Translations under genes and position numbers: made by a program
Assembly (NCBI GenBank): GCA_016715325.1
Contig: JADKAL010000001.1
Coordinates: 310,001-374,000, forward strand
Source of the DNA: Methylococcaceae bacterium
Lineage (GTDB): Bacteria > Pseudomonadota > Gammaproteobacteria > Methylococcales > Methylomonadaceae
Direction: 5' to 3'
DNA: 64,000 nucleotides
Shown: piece by piece, positions 40,301 to 49,386 of the stretch
Layout: each line of letters begins with the position of its first letter
Position numbering within the stretch: the first letter of the stretch is position 1
Notes under the pieces: generated by a model
The model's database searches: none
Told to the model about the DNA's origin: nothing
The model's input: the letters and a program-made list of their open reading frames with translations, nothing else

Positions 40301-41995
40301 TTATATTTTTAGTTTGCGTTGATGAAAATTTTCGGCCATCGGCATATTGGTTATGCTCATGATGGCGACATCCGGGATTTCTTTTCGAAGGAGTTCCAGC
40401 ATCTGCGTTTCATTTTCCGGCGTTAGGGAATCTAAGGCTTCCTCGATAAAGACCCATTTCGGACGATGCAACAAGACTCGAACGAGACCTAAGCGTTGCT
40501 TTTGTTCCGTGGACAATATTTTTTCCCACGGTCCGACCCGGTCGAGTTGTTTGGCAAACTCTTTGAGGTCGACTTGGGTTAGTAAATCTTCCACAACAGA
40601 TTGTTTGAATGCCGTGATATTGCTGGGATAACAAATGGCGGCATATAACGATCCTGCCGGTAAGTATGGTTTAGGCGGCATAAAAAACAAGGCGCCTTCT
40701 CGGGGAAGTTGAATGTGACCGAAACCCCACGGCCATAAACCGGCAATGGCTTCGAACAATTTAGCCCCCATGCTTGCTTCGCCAGAAATCAATACTCTAT
40801 CGCCCACTTTAATTTCGTTGTTGATGGTTGCCGAGATCCGGTCGACGCCAAAGTTAGCAATGGTTACATTGTCGAATCGTAAAACCGGTTTTTTCGTCTT
40901 TTCAAGACTGATTTGATGCGAGTTGTGACGAGACAAACTGTGCTCCAGTTCTTCCATACCGTTAACCAGACCCAACACCCGTTCGACCGATGTCCGCCAT
41001 TTTGCGATTTGGGCCATGTTATTGACCGGCCATGACAGGGCAGAAACCATTTGCTCGAATGCTTGTACCGATTGAATCAGCGGACCGAGGGAAATTGTTC
41101 CGGCAATGTAGCGTGGGGATGCGGATAAGATTGGCAACGCCATTGAAACAATCGAATAACCGGAGGAAAAAATCTGTATTTGTTTCCAAGCGGCGGTCTG
41201 TAGGGCATAAGTATCGACGATTGCCCTAAAAGCATTAAAAAGCCGTGCTTTTTCATTATTTTCGCCGTGCAGTAACGCGATAGCTTGCGAATTTTCCTGT
41301 GTTTTAATTAAAGTGTAACGATAATTTGCTTCTTGGGTTTGACGGATATGCGTTGCTTCGGTCAGCGGTTTGCCCATCCACCAACCTAATATCGATGCAC
41401 AGGCTGAATAGATAACTGAAATCCAAACGAGATAACCTGAAACGTAGAAAGTCATATGACCGATTTCCACTTTGACGGTGCCGGACAAAACCCACAGCAT
41501 CGACGTGAAACTGCCCAATAACAAGATGCTGTAAAAGAACGAATGGGCTAGAACAATGCCTTCTTCCGTGGCTATGCGAATATCTTCAGCAATACGTCCG
41601 TCGGGATTATCGTGGTTGGTTTTCGACATGAGCGTCATTTGATAATGGCGTCCGTTATTCATCCATTTGGAAACGACCTGATCGGTCAACCACAAACGCC
41701 AACCGATAGTGAGTCGCCTTTTAACGACTAAATGCCATGTTGTAATTGCGATATTGGCGACAAAAATCATTACCAAAATCTCAAATTGCTTTATTAAGCC
41801 GGGCATCGAACGTTGCTCCAGCGAATCGAACAACGCCGCATTCCATTCCGCAATGAGGACGGCAATGTAAATTTGTAGCATTGTCAAAAAGACAAGTAAT
41901 ACCGTATCTCTGCGGATTGACAATCTTTTTTTGGAGTTCCAAAACGGACCAGCTAATTTAACAAACTGGATAAAAAATCCGTCGTGCGTTTGCAT
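40301..41995 (-). CDS. SbmA/YddA-like ABC membrane protein with degenerate ATPase domain (copy 1)
   Basis: 564 aa. The N-terminal membrane domain (about 1-330) is of the SbmA/BacA type (EWNAALFDSLEQR, WRLWLTDQVVSKWMNNGRHY, NPDGRIAEDIRIATEE). The C-terminal nucleotide-binding domain (about 365-564) is recognisable (IAGLWPWG, RVLLHRPKWVF, EALDSLTPE) but its motifs are lost. Walker A reads ISGEASMGAKLF with no G-K-S/T, the signature reads LSTEQKQRLG instead of LSGGEQQR, the Q-loop Gln is Pro (MPPKPYLP), and Walker B is FIEEA. ATP hydrolysis is therefore doubtful. Related to the gene at 42646. Confidence 0.82.
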   Translation of the reverse strand: MQTHDGFFIQFVKLAGPFWNSKKRLSIRRDTVLLVFLTMLQIYIAVLIAEWNAALFDSLEQRSMPGLIKQFEILVMIFVANIAITTWHLVVKRRLTIGWRLWLTDQVVSKWMNNGRHYQMTLMSKTNHDNPDGRIAEDIRIATEEGIVLAHSFFYSILLLGSFTSMLWVLSGTVKVEIGHMTFYVSGYLVWISVIYSACASILGWWMGKPLTEATHIRQTQEANYRYTLIKTQENSQAIALLHGENNEKARLFNAFRAIVDTYALQTAAWKQIQIFSSGYSIVSMALPILSASPRYIAGTISLGPLIQSVQAFEQMVSALSWPVNNMAQIAKWRTSVERVLGLVNGMEELEHSLSRHNSHQISLEKTKKPVLRFDNVTIANFGVDRISATINNEIKVGDRVLISGEASMGAKLFEAIAGLWPWGFGHIQLPREGALFFMPPKPYLPAGSLYAAICYPSNITAFKQSVVEDLLTQVDLKEFAKQLDRVGPWEKILSTEQKQRLGLVRVLLHRPKWVFIEEALDSLTPENETQMLELLRKEIPDVAIMSITNMPMAENFHQRKLKI

Positions 41996-42645
41996 AGGTC
42001 AAAACCTCCCATTGAAAACAGGGATTCGCGGATTTCAATAAAAGCCGTATTGAGAGATCCAATACGCGTACTCTGCAAAATTCCCCATCTCAAATCTAAA
42101 TATCGTCCGAAGAAGCTTACTACTGGGTTACATCACTCCGCGGACAGTTCTCATCATCCAACTGATCGGCGAGTTTCAATCGATTCTGCATCAACTTTAA
42201 GAATAATATTCGATACAGTTGATTCGATTTTTACTACGCTCTTAAGTCATGGTTTAGCCGAATTAGCTTTCTAGGCAAATTAATTAATGTGAAGTTACTC
42301 CCAACATTACAAATCTTCGCTATTCAGAGAATATTCAGGCTTGGAGTTAAAATACTCCGTTTATTATTTTCGTATATACGTCTAAATACCTAGTTGTCTG
42401 TGAAATATTAACTCGTGTTAGCGACGATTTTGATTTAACCCTGTTTTCCAGTCGGGTTTAATCGGTGTAAATAAGGCGTTATGAGCAACAAAATCTGTAA
42501 ATAGGTGAACTTAGCGAGAGAAACTGAAGTTTGGCGGCTTCAGTTTCCGATTGAGATGATTTTCAATTAAGCGGATTAAGCTATTTTTTGTGTTGTAACA
42601 ATAGGTAAGAATACTTATGCTGCGGCAATTATAGGGTTATCTGCG
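41996..42645. other. Intergenic stretch between the two ABC paralogues
   Basis: 650 bp without a gene. A perfect 9-bp hairpin (AAACTGAAG/CTTCAGTTT, 42521-42529 with 42538-42546) lies about 100 bp after the stop of copy 2 on the minus strand and may end its transcript. The rest holds the promoter of copy 1. Confidence 0.4.
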
Positions 42646-44340
42646 TTAAATTTTGAGTGTTCGTTGATAAAAAGCACCCGACATTGGTTGGGTTGTCATA
42701 CTTAAAATGGCAACATCGGGAAATTCTTTGACCAATAACTCCAACATGTCGGCTTCGCCTTCAGGCGATAACGAATCCAAAGCTTCCTGGCTGAATATCC
42801 ATTTAGGTTTGTAGAGCAAAACGCGAACGATACCTAAGCGTTGTTGTTGTTCGCGAGATAACAGTTTTTCCCAAGAATCTTCTTTATCGAGATGTTGAAT
42901 GAGTTCCTTAAGATCGACACGCTTTAATAATTTTTCAATATCGCTGCGTTTAAATGAACTCGTTGCTTTCGGGTAGCAAATGGCCGAAATTAGCGAGCCG
43001 GTCGGTAAATAGGGCCGAGGCGACATGAAGAACAAACGTTCTCCTTCGGGAATATCAATGTGTCCGTTACCCCAGGGCCATAAACCTCGAATGGCTTGGA
43101 ATAATTTTGCTCCGGTACTGAACTTGCCTGAGATGAGCACATGTTCGCCTGCATTTATTTCTGTATTGATAGTGAGTGAAAGCGTTTCGCCTTCGATGCT
43201 GGCAATGCTGACATTATTGAATTTCAATACCGATTTTGCTCCTTTGCCGACGCAGATTTGATGCGAATTCAGGCAGGATATATCGTGTTCGAGTTCATCC
43301 AGCGCTTTGACCAATCCTAAAACACGCTCAACGGAAGTCCGCCAATTTGCGATTTGCGCCATATTATTTGCTGGCCACGATAATGCATTGACCATGTGTT
43401 GAAACGCCTGAACCGACTGCATTAAATTTCCCAAACTGAGGGCGCCAACGATATAACGAGGGGCCGCCACCAATATCGGTAATGCCATCGAAACGACGGA
43501 ATAGCCCGAAGAAAATATCTGGATTTGTTTCCAAGCAGCTGTTTGTTCTGCATAGGTATCTATAATCGCTTGAAAAGATTGTAGAAAACGATTCTGCTCA
43601 TAACTTTCGCCATGTATCAAAGCAATAGCTTGAGAATGCTCTTGGGCTTTAATCAGGCAATAGCGGTAATTGGCTTCTTCGGTTTGGCGGTCGTCGGTTG
43701 CTTCGGTTAACGATTTACCCATGATCCAGCCGAGTATCGACGCGGCTATCGAATAAAAAACGGCAATCCAGACCAGATAACCGGTGATTGAAACCGTAAA
43801 TAACCCTAAATTCAATTCGATCGTGCCTGACAAGGTCCAAAGAATTTCTGCAAAACTACCGAGCAGCAACAGGCTATAAAACAGCGAATGCCCCATCGCG
43901 ATGGCTTCTTCCGTCGCGATACGAATATCTTCGGCAATCCGTCCGTCGGGGTTGTCGTGATTGTTTTTCCCCATAAACGTAATTTGGTAATGTCGGCCTT
44001 TATACATCCATTTAGAGACCACTTTTTCAGTTAACCATAATCGCCAGCCGATTAAGAGCCGTCTTTTAACGATTAAATGCATCGTTGTTATGGTGATGCT
44101 TCCGACAAAAATCAGTATTAAAACACCGAACTGATTGACGATGCCCGACATGGAATGCTGTTCGATAGCGTCGAAAAGATCGGCGTTCCATTCCGTCACA
44201 ACCACAGCCATAACAATCTGCATCACGGTGAGCAAAACCAAATAGACCGTATCCATGCGGATTTGAAATTTGTTTTCGGAGTTCCAAAAAGGTCCTGCCA
44301 ATTTAAAAAATTGGACAAAAAATCCTTTATTTGCTTGCAT
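42646..44340 (-). CDS. SbmA/YddA-like ABC membrane protein with degenerate ATPase domain (copy 2)
   Basis: 564 aa, the same length as the gene at 40301 and clearly its paralogue along the whole chain (GFFVQFFKLAGPFWNS at the start, FYQRTLKI at the end). The membrane domain is of the SbmA/BacA type. Walker A reads ISGKFSTGAKLFQAI, the signature LSREQQQRLGIV, and Walker B WIFSQEALDSL, so the catalytic Lys-Ser/Thr and the LSGG are again missing. The same lesions in both copies imply they were lost before duplication and tolerated since. Proton-driven peptide or vitamin uptake, as in SbmA, is a possible role. Confidence 0.82.
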   Translation of the reverse strand: MQANKGFFVQFFKLAGPFWNSENKFQIRMDTVYLVLLTVMQIVMAVVVTEWNADLFDAIEQHSMSGIVNQFGVLILIFVGSITITTMHLIVKRRLLIGWRLWLTEKVVSKWMYKGRHYQITFMGKNNHDNPDGRIAEDIRIATEEAIAMGHSLFYSLLLLGSFAEILWTLSGTIELNLGLFTVSITGYLVWIAVFYSIAASILGWIMGKSLTEATDDRQTEEANYRYCLIKAQEHSQAIALIHGESYEQNRFLQSFQAIIDTYAEQTAAWKQIQIFSSGYSVVSMALPILVAAPRYIVGALSLGNLMQSVQAFQHMVNALSWPANNMAQIANWRTSVERVLGLVKALDELEHDISCLNSHQICVGKGAKSVLKFNNVSIASIEGETLSLTINTEINAGEHVLISGKFSTGAKLFQAIRGLWPWGNGHIDIPEGERLFFMSPRPYLPTGSLISAICYPKATSSFKRSDIEKLLKRVDLKELIQHLDKEDSWEKLLSREQQQRLGIVRVLLYKPKWIFSQEALDSLSPEGEADMLELLVKEFPDVAILSMTTQPMSGAFYQRTLKI

Positions 44341-44463
44341 GTGTTGTTATCCCCTAAAGAAAAATGCAGGAAGGAATATTTATTTTATTTTAATCGTGTT
44401 AATAATAGCTTACAGGTTTAACGCCTAATTGAATATTACCTTATCCCGAGAATAAGACCTGCT

Positions 44464-45378
44464 ATGTTTTTGAACGACACAACCGGAACATTAAATATCG
44501 CTCACCGAGGAACCAGAGCTTACGCTCCCGAAAATACCTTGGCGGCTTTCGCCAAGTCGAAACTATTCGGATGCGAATTGATTGAACTGGATGTTCGGCT
44601 TTCAAAAGATGGAGAAGTCGTTGTTTATCACGACGAACATTTAAAACGCTGTACCGACGTAATCGAAAAATTTCCCGGAAGAAGCACGTATCAAGTCGCC
44701 GATTTTACGTTGCGAGAATTAAAAAATTTAGATGCCGGAAGCTGGTATATCGATCAATTATCGCTTTTAATCGATAAGCGAGAACTTTTTTTACAAAGTG
44801 TAAGCGATGACGAACTAGCGCAATTTGTTACTCAAGACGAACTAAAACACTTCGCATCCGGTGAAATTAAAATTCCCACATTGATCGAAGTGTTTTGTCT
44901 TGCCGGTGAGATAGACTTAACGGTTAATGTAGAATTGAAATCTTGTTCCGGGAGCGATGCATTATTGGTTTCTAATGTTTTGGAAATTATCCGAACGATG
45001 AACATGGAGGATAGAATCTTAATTTCATCTTTCAATCATGAACTATTAATTACTACTCGGAAACAATCAAAAAAAATACGCACTGCGGCTTTAGTCGATA
45101 AGCTGTTAAACAACCCTTTGACTTATTTGAAAAGATTAAAGGCGAATGCCTATAATTTGGGTTGCTACCGCGGCTTTTCGGCAGATCGTTATCAATCGAA
45201 AGCGGGTGACCGTTATCTCCAACATATTAAAAAACTTCGTTTAGCCGGATTCGATGTCAATGTCTGGACTTGCAATGATCGAGATGAAATGGAAGGTTTG
45301 CTTTCAGCCGGCGTTACCGGGTTAATTTCGGATTATCCTAATCGGGTTAAAGAAAAAATCGAAGGTTTTCGCAATTAA
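44464..45378 (+). CDS. Glycerophosphodiester phosphodiesterase
   Basis: 304 aa. GDPD motif HRGTRAYAPENTLAAF with the catalytic His, then CELIELDVRLSKDGEVVVYHDEHLKRCTDV with Glu, Asp and the second His; NVELKS and the C-terminal FDVNVWTCNDRDEMEGLLSAGVTGLISDYPN are also typical. There is no signal peptide, so cytoplasmic, UgpQ-like. An insertion around residues 95-135 makes it longer than E. coli UgpQ. It yields glycerol 3-phosphate from phospholipid head-group diesters. Divergent from copy 2 of the ABC gene. Confidence 0.9.
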   Translation: MFLNDTTGTLNIAHRGTRAYAPENTLAAFAKSKLFGCELIELDVRLSKDGEVVVYHDEHLKRCTDVIEKFPGRSTYQVADFTLRELKNLDAGSWYIDQLSLLIDKRELFLQSVSDDELAQFVTQDELKHFASGEIKIPTLIEVFCLAGEIDLTVNVELKSCSGSDALLVSNVLEIIRTMNMEDRILISSFNHELLITTRKQSKKIRTAALVDKLLNNPLTYLKRLKANAYNLGCYRGFSADRYQSKAGDRYLQHIKKLRLAGFDVNVWTCNDRDEMEGLLSAGVTGLISDYPNRVKEKIEGFRN

Positions 45379-45429
45379 ACGATACGTCTTTCAATACACA
45401 GACTATTGAATCGGTCTTTTAAAGTCTGA

Positions 45430-45490
45430 ACCGTTCGTGCTGAGTCTGTCGAAGCACAGACCAGCTTTCGACAGGCTCTCGGCTGTTCTA
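45430..45490. repeat. REP-like palindromic repeat
   Basis: CCGTTCGTGCTGAGTCTGTC ... GAAAG arms with the inverted CTTTCGACAGGCTCTC form an imperfect palindrome in the 170-bp convergent gap between the GDPD gene and ppk2. The wording (GTTCGTGCTGAG-CTGTCGAAGCAC) is of a kind seen repeated many times in proteobacterial genomes. Only one copy is in this window. Confidence 0.55.
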
Positions 45491-45549
45491 CCTCCTGCAA
45501 CCGTGCAGTCGAAGGCGAACGAAATTCGACCTTTTCTAAACTCTTACGA

Positions 45550-46707
45550 TTAAAGTAAAGCTATCTCGTTCTCGCCTTGTTCATAGACGACATGCGCACG
45601 CCCGACCAATAACGGATCGACTAAACCGATATGCTCCAGGTTTTTATTTTTATACGGTAATTTATGTAAAACGTAACGCATAGCATTTAACCGAGCCCGT
45701 TTTTTGCAATCGGATTTAATGACCGACCAGGGTGCGTCGGCCGTATCGGTGTAAAAAAACATCGCTTCTTTAGCTTTAGTGTATTCATCCCACTTATCCA
45801 GCGACGCCATGTCGATAGGTGATAGTTTCCATTGTTTTAAAGGATGAGCTTCGCGTTCTTTAAAACGCCGACGTTGTTCTTTACGGCTGACTGAAAACCA
45901 GAATTTGATTAAATGGATGCCGCTACGGGCTAAGTTCCGCTCGAATTCGGGGGCTTGACGCATAAATTCGTTATATTCCGCATCGTTGCAAAATCCCATG
46001 ACTCGTTCAACGCCGGCCCGGTTGTACCAGGAACGGTCGAACAAGACAATTTCACCGGCTGTGGGCAAGTGCTGGATATAGCGTTGAAAATACCACTGTC
46101 CGCTTTCGATTTCGGAGGGTTTTTCTAGTGCAACCACCCTGGCGCCGCGGGGATTGAGATGCTCCATGAACCGCTTGATGGTTCCTCCTTTCCCGGCTGC
46201 ATCCCGGCCTTCGAATATGATGACAACGCGTTGTTTATTTTCTTTCACCCACGCTTGTAATTTTAACAGTTCGACTTGCAGTAAATATTTAGTTTTCTCG
46301 TAGTTTTTACGAGACATTAAGTTTTTGTAGGGATAACCGCCTTCGCGCCAATCTTTTGCGAGTTCGTCGTCAGGGTTTATTCTTCGGCGGTTTGGGTCGG
46401 GAAATCGTTTAAAAAGTTCTTGCCGTAATTTAATAGCGTCTTCAGGGGCGGCGCCGTCCAGAATGGCTTGCAAGGTTTCCGCCAGTGTATGCGTATCGCC
46501 GGGTTCGATATTTCTTAAAATATCGTTCAAGGCTGTTTGTTTGAAAGTCTGGGCGTTTTCTATAGCTTTTTCGACCTCAAAGGTTTCGATATCCATTTCG
46601 TTGATTTCCGGGCTACTATCGCTGGCTCCAACAAGACGCACTCTTTTTTGAGACTTAGAGGAATTGACGGCGTTTAATGTCGATTGCGGCTTTTTTTGCT
46701 TTTCCAT
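45550..46707 (-). CDS. ppk2: Polyphosphate kinase 2
   Basis: 385 aa. Walker A IIFEGRDAAGKGGTIKRFMEHLNPRGARVVAL, then FQRYIQHLPTAGEIVLFDRSWYNRAGVERVMGF (Walker B with lid Arg), and KFWFSVSRKEQRRRFKEREAHPLKQWKLSPID. It carries an N-terminal extension of about 100 residues before the kinase core (KNLMSRKNYEKTKYLLQVELLKLQ). Single-domain (class I-type) PPK2 that uses polyphosphate to phosphorylate nucleoside diphosphates. Convergent with the GDPD gene. Confidence 0.93.
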   Translation of the reverse strand: MEKQKKPQSTLNAVNSSKSQKRVRLVGASDSSPEINEMDIETFEVEKAIENAQTFKQTALNDILRNIEPGDTHTLAETLQAILDGAAPEDAIKLRQELFKRFPDPNRRRINPDDELAKDWREGGYPYKNLMSRKNYEKTKYLLQVELLKLQAWVKENKQRVVIIFEGRDAAGKGGTIKRFMEHLNPRGARVVALEKPSEIESGQWYFQRYIQHLPTAGEIVLFDRSWYNRAGVERVMGFCNDAEYNEFMRQAPEFERNLARSGIHLIKFWFSVSRKEQRRRFKEREAHPLKQWKLSPIDMASLDKWDEYTKAKEAMFFYTDTADAPWSVIKSDCKKRARLNAMRYVLHKLPYKNKNLEHIGLVDPLLVGRAHVVYEQGENEIALL

Positions 46708-46924
46708 AGTTTGAATAACCTTCTGTTTAAAAACGTAGCGATCTTAGTTGAATTATAAACTATGTCGGAAAACTCAGGGCTATTAACAGAGAGATTGTTG
46801 ATTAATTCACAAGCGTAATCGATACACGGCGAAGTCTTGATACAAGGCGTGTTGTTTCTAATGCTAAATGGTCTGTTTCATGACAGAATAGGCCGATTTT
46901 TCCGCCCTGACTGCTGACTAATTC

Positions 46925-47857
46925 ATGAAGCTTGCAATTCTATCCCGTAACACTAAATTGTATTCGACCATCCGTTTGGTAAAAGCTGCCGAAGAACGGG
47001 GGCATGAAGTTAGAGTCCTGGATGTTCTGCGTTGTTATATGAATATTACCTCGCATAATCCATCCATCCATTACCGGGGGGAAGCATTGACGGGATTCGA
47101 TGCCGTCATACCTCGAATCGGCGCATCGGTGACATTTTACGGCACGGCGGTGTTGCGTCAGTTTGAAATGATGAACGTCATGCCGTTAAACGAATCGGTT
47201 GCGATTTCACGAGCTCGCGATAAATTACGTTCGATGCAATTATTGGCCAGAAAAGGTATCGGTCTACCGGTGACGGGTTTTGCCAATAATCCTGACGATA
47301 TAGCCGATCTTATCGCACAGGTCGGCGGCGCGCCGTTGGTCATCAAATTATTACAAGGCACACAAGGAATCGGCGTGGTGCTCGCGGAAACCCACAACGC
47401 AGCGGAAAGCGTAATCCAAGCGTTTATGGGATTGAAAGCCAACATTATGGTGCAGGAATTTATTAAAGAAGCGGGCGGTAGCGATATTCGCTGTTTTGTG
47501 ATCGGCGATAAAGTCGTCGCTTCGATGAAACGTCAAGGCGGGGAGGGCGAGTTCCGCTCTAATTTGCACCGGGGCGGTTCGGCTACTTTGGTCCGTTTAA
47601 CGCCGGAAGAACGGTCGACTGCCATACGGGCAGCTAAAATCATGGGTTTGAACGTTTGCGGTGTCGATATGTTACGTTCAAACCACGGTTCGGTGATTAT
47701 GGAGGTAAATTCTTCGCCCGGCCTTCGCGGTATCGAGCAAGTCAGCGAAATGGATATTGCAAGTTTGATAATTCAGTTTATAGAAAAGCGATTCGAGACG
47801 CTAAAAACCGTACCTCAGAAGTCGCCTGCGCGAACCCGGACCCGAGGTAAAGGCTGA
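46925..47857 (+). CDS. rimK: Ribosomal protein S6 glutamate ligase RimK
   Basis: 310 aa. ATP-grasp enzyme that adds Glu residues to the C-terminus of S6. Begins [29 protein letters not shown]; has [25 protein letters not shown], the ATP-grasp core [19 protein letters not shown] and [28 protein letters not shown], and the metal-binding [26 protein letters not shown]. Length slightly exceeds E. coli RimK because of a basic C-terminal tail. Confidence 0.93.
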   Translation: MKLAILSRNTKLYSTIRLVKAAEERGHEVRVLDVLRCYMNITSHNPSIHYRGEALTGFDAVIPRIGASVTFYGTAVLRQFEMMNVMPLNESVAISRARDKLRSMQLLARKGIGLPVTGFANNPDDIADLIAQVGGAPLVIKLLQGTQGIGVVLAETHNAAESVIQAFMGLKANIMVQEFIKEAGGSDIRCFVIGDKVVASMKRQGGEGEFRSNLHRGGSATLVRLTPEERSTAIRAAKIMGLNVCGVDMLRSNHGSVIMEVNSSPGLRGIEQVSEMDIASLIIQFIEKRFETLKTVPQKSPARTRTRGKG

Positions 47858-47917
47858 TTCAACGCATTTGTTGATTTCTAAACTATTAAGTAAAGTCGAA
47901 TAATAAATAGTGCAAGA

Positions 47918-48148
47918 CTAAAAGCCGAACTCGGATTCGTCGAAATCGTCGAATTGTTCTTTTAGGCGTTTCTTTTCCCAGTAGATTTCGATTTTTCTCC
48001 GGGCGTCCCGCCTGATTGATTCTTTTTCTATGCCATCGGGAAGCGCCGTAAATTCGCTATCCTCGAATATATCGTCGGCATCGCTTTCAATTTCTGCGGT
48101 CGTTTGCGATTCGGATTTAACAGCCGGTTTATCAGTTTCTTTAATCAT
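47918..48148 (-). CDS. PA3496-type small protein
   Basis: 76 aa. Acidic N-terminal half (DADDIFEDSEF), then RRDARRKIEIYWEKKRLKEQFDDFDE, which matches the short Arg-rich helix conserved in the small gammaproteobacterial proteins named after PA3496. Those have been linked to envelope integrity, but the molecular role is not known. Soluble; no partner gene evident. Confidence 0.6.
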   Translation of the reverse strand: MIKETDKPAVKSESQTTAEIESDADDIFEDSEFTALPDGIEKESIRRDARRKIEIYWEKKRLKEQFDDFDESEFGF

Positions 48149-48429
48149 TCATTCACCTCACATTCAAAATTCTCTCGTTTAATCGCAACACAAGCATTAA
48201 CTGCAAGGGTATAGCATCAACAATACAATAGTAGCTGATTTTAGATTAAATGAAAAAATTCCAATCTATTTTTTCCATTTATTCCATCAATCCCTCAGTT
48301 CGTTTTCTTCACCGGTAACAGACATTACCGAGGCCGGATTGTTCCTTACGACAACGCCGATAAGGTGGGGGTGAATTACCGTATTACAAGCGTAAAACGG
48401 CGCTAGTTTAAAAAAATATATTTTTGGGT

Positions 48430-48990
48430 TTAGGAACGATTAACCGAACTGCGACTATCTTCCCGATTAATAAGGCGTAATGTGTTTTCCGGCAATTTTT
48501 CAACAGGCGATCCGGAATGAAAAAGCCGGGCTTCTTCGTGCACAGTCGTCATAAATTTAATCAATTGCGCTTCGTAGTTGATTTTTTGTTCGAGATCATC
48601 CGCTTCCCACATTTTATTAAGTAAGGATTTGGCATGATGATGAATCGTCAAGGTAATGGCGCCGGGAAGGTGCGCGTAGCTGCGCTGAATAGTCGACTTT
48701 AATTGATTCAGCGCGGACAAGTAGTCCTGATAATCTTTAATATCTTCCTTACAACGCGTTTTCAGCATGGCGAGTTCGGCGCTATGCCGGGTCTTGAGTA
48801 AGTCGATTTCGTGCGCCAGTTGCGTGCTTTTTTTTGCCAATTCCGCTTCCAGCGATTTTTTTGCCAGCATACGGGCATGAAGCAATTTCAATTGCTGCGG
48901 CTGATTGGCCGATTGCCAATCGAGATTTTTATCCTTAATCGAATAAAAGAAATTAATAATTAAATCGAATCGGCTTTTTAAAGTTTTCAT
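48430..48990 (-). CDS. Unrecognised coiled-coil protein of the lytic transglycosylase operon
   Basis: 186 aa, helical. Residues about 30-110 are a Leu/Lys/Glu-rich coiled coil (LLHARMLAKKSLEAELAKKS, EIDLLKTRHSAELAMLKTRC). No signal peptide or membrane segment. It overlaps the upstream membrane-protein gene by 4 bp (ATGA-type), so the two are made together. I do not recognise the family. A cytoplasmic partner or structural role in an envelope complex is possible. Confidence 0.6.
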   Translation of the reverse strand: MKTLKSRFDLIINFFYSIKDKNLDWQSANQPQQLKLLHARMLAKKSLEAELAKKSTQLAHEIDLLKTRHSAELAMLKTRCKEDIKDYQDYLSALNQLKSTIQRSYAHLPGAITLTIHHHAKSLLNKMWEADDLEQKINYEAQLIKFMTTVHEEARLFHSGSPVEKLPENTLRLINREDSRSSVNRS

Positions 48991-49358
48991 AAAACGGTCG
49001 ATTTCTTGTCGTTTTGCCGCAGGAGTCGCTTACGTTGAAGCCGATTAAAATAAAGTACCCGCTTTGTTCTCAATTGATATAAGCGTTCGAGGCGGTATCG
49101 GGAATGGAGATAAAACAACAACCGGCGTTCAAAGCGCCGATGCGCCGAAAAATAAGCCGTTAATGCATTTACAATTAATTTAGCCAGTAAACCCAAGCCT
49201 AACAGACATATTAAGGAAAAACCGCTCAACAATACGATAGCGCTGAATTGCGATAGCTGTTCAGCCAAGCCGACAATTTCAAGCTCGTTGACTACGGTTG
49301 CCGTTAGTAAACCGGCAAACGCAAAAATAACCAACATCAAGGCAAGTTTGAGAGTCAA
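48987..49358 (-). CDS. Unrecognised two-helix membrane protein of the lytic transglycosylase operon
   Basis: 123 aa with two membrane segments (about residues 3-24, KLALMLVIFAFAGLLTATVV, and 40-70, IVLLSGFSLICLLGLGLLAK), followed by a very basic, Arg/Leu/Tyr-rich C-terminal tail (RRFERRLLFYLHSRYRLERL, LQRKRLLRQNDKK). The tail should be cytoplasmic by the positive-inside rule. It lies between the transglycosylase gene (28-bp gap) and the coiled-coil gene (4-bp overlap). No family recognised. Confidence 0.6.
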   Translation of the reverse strand: MTLKLALMLVIFAFAGLLTATVVNELEIVGLAEQLSQFSAIVLLSGFSLICLLGLGLLAKLIVNALTAYFSAHRRFERRLLFYLHSRYRLERLYQLRTKRVLYFNRLQRKRLLRQNDKKSTVL

Positions 49359-49386
49359 AATATTAACCGTCGGCTAAACGCTACAT

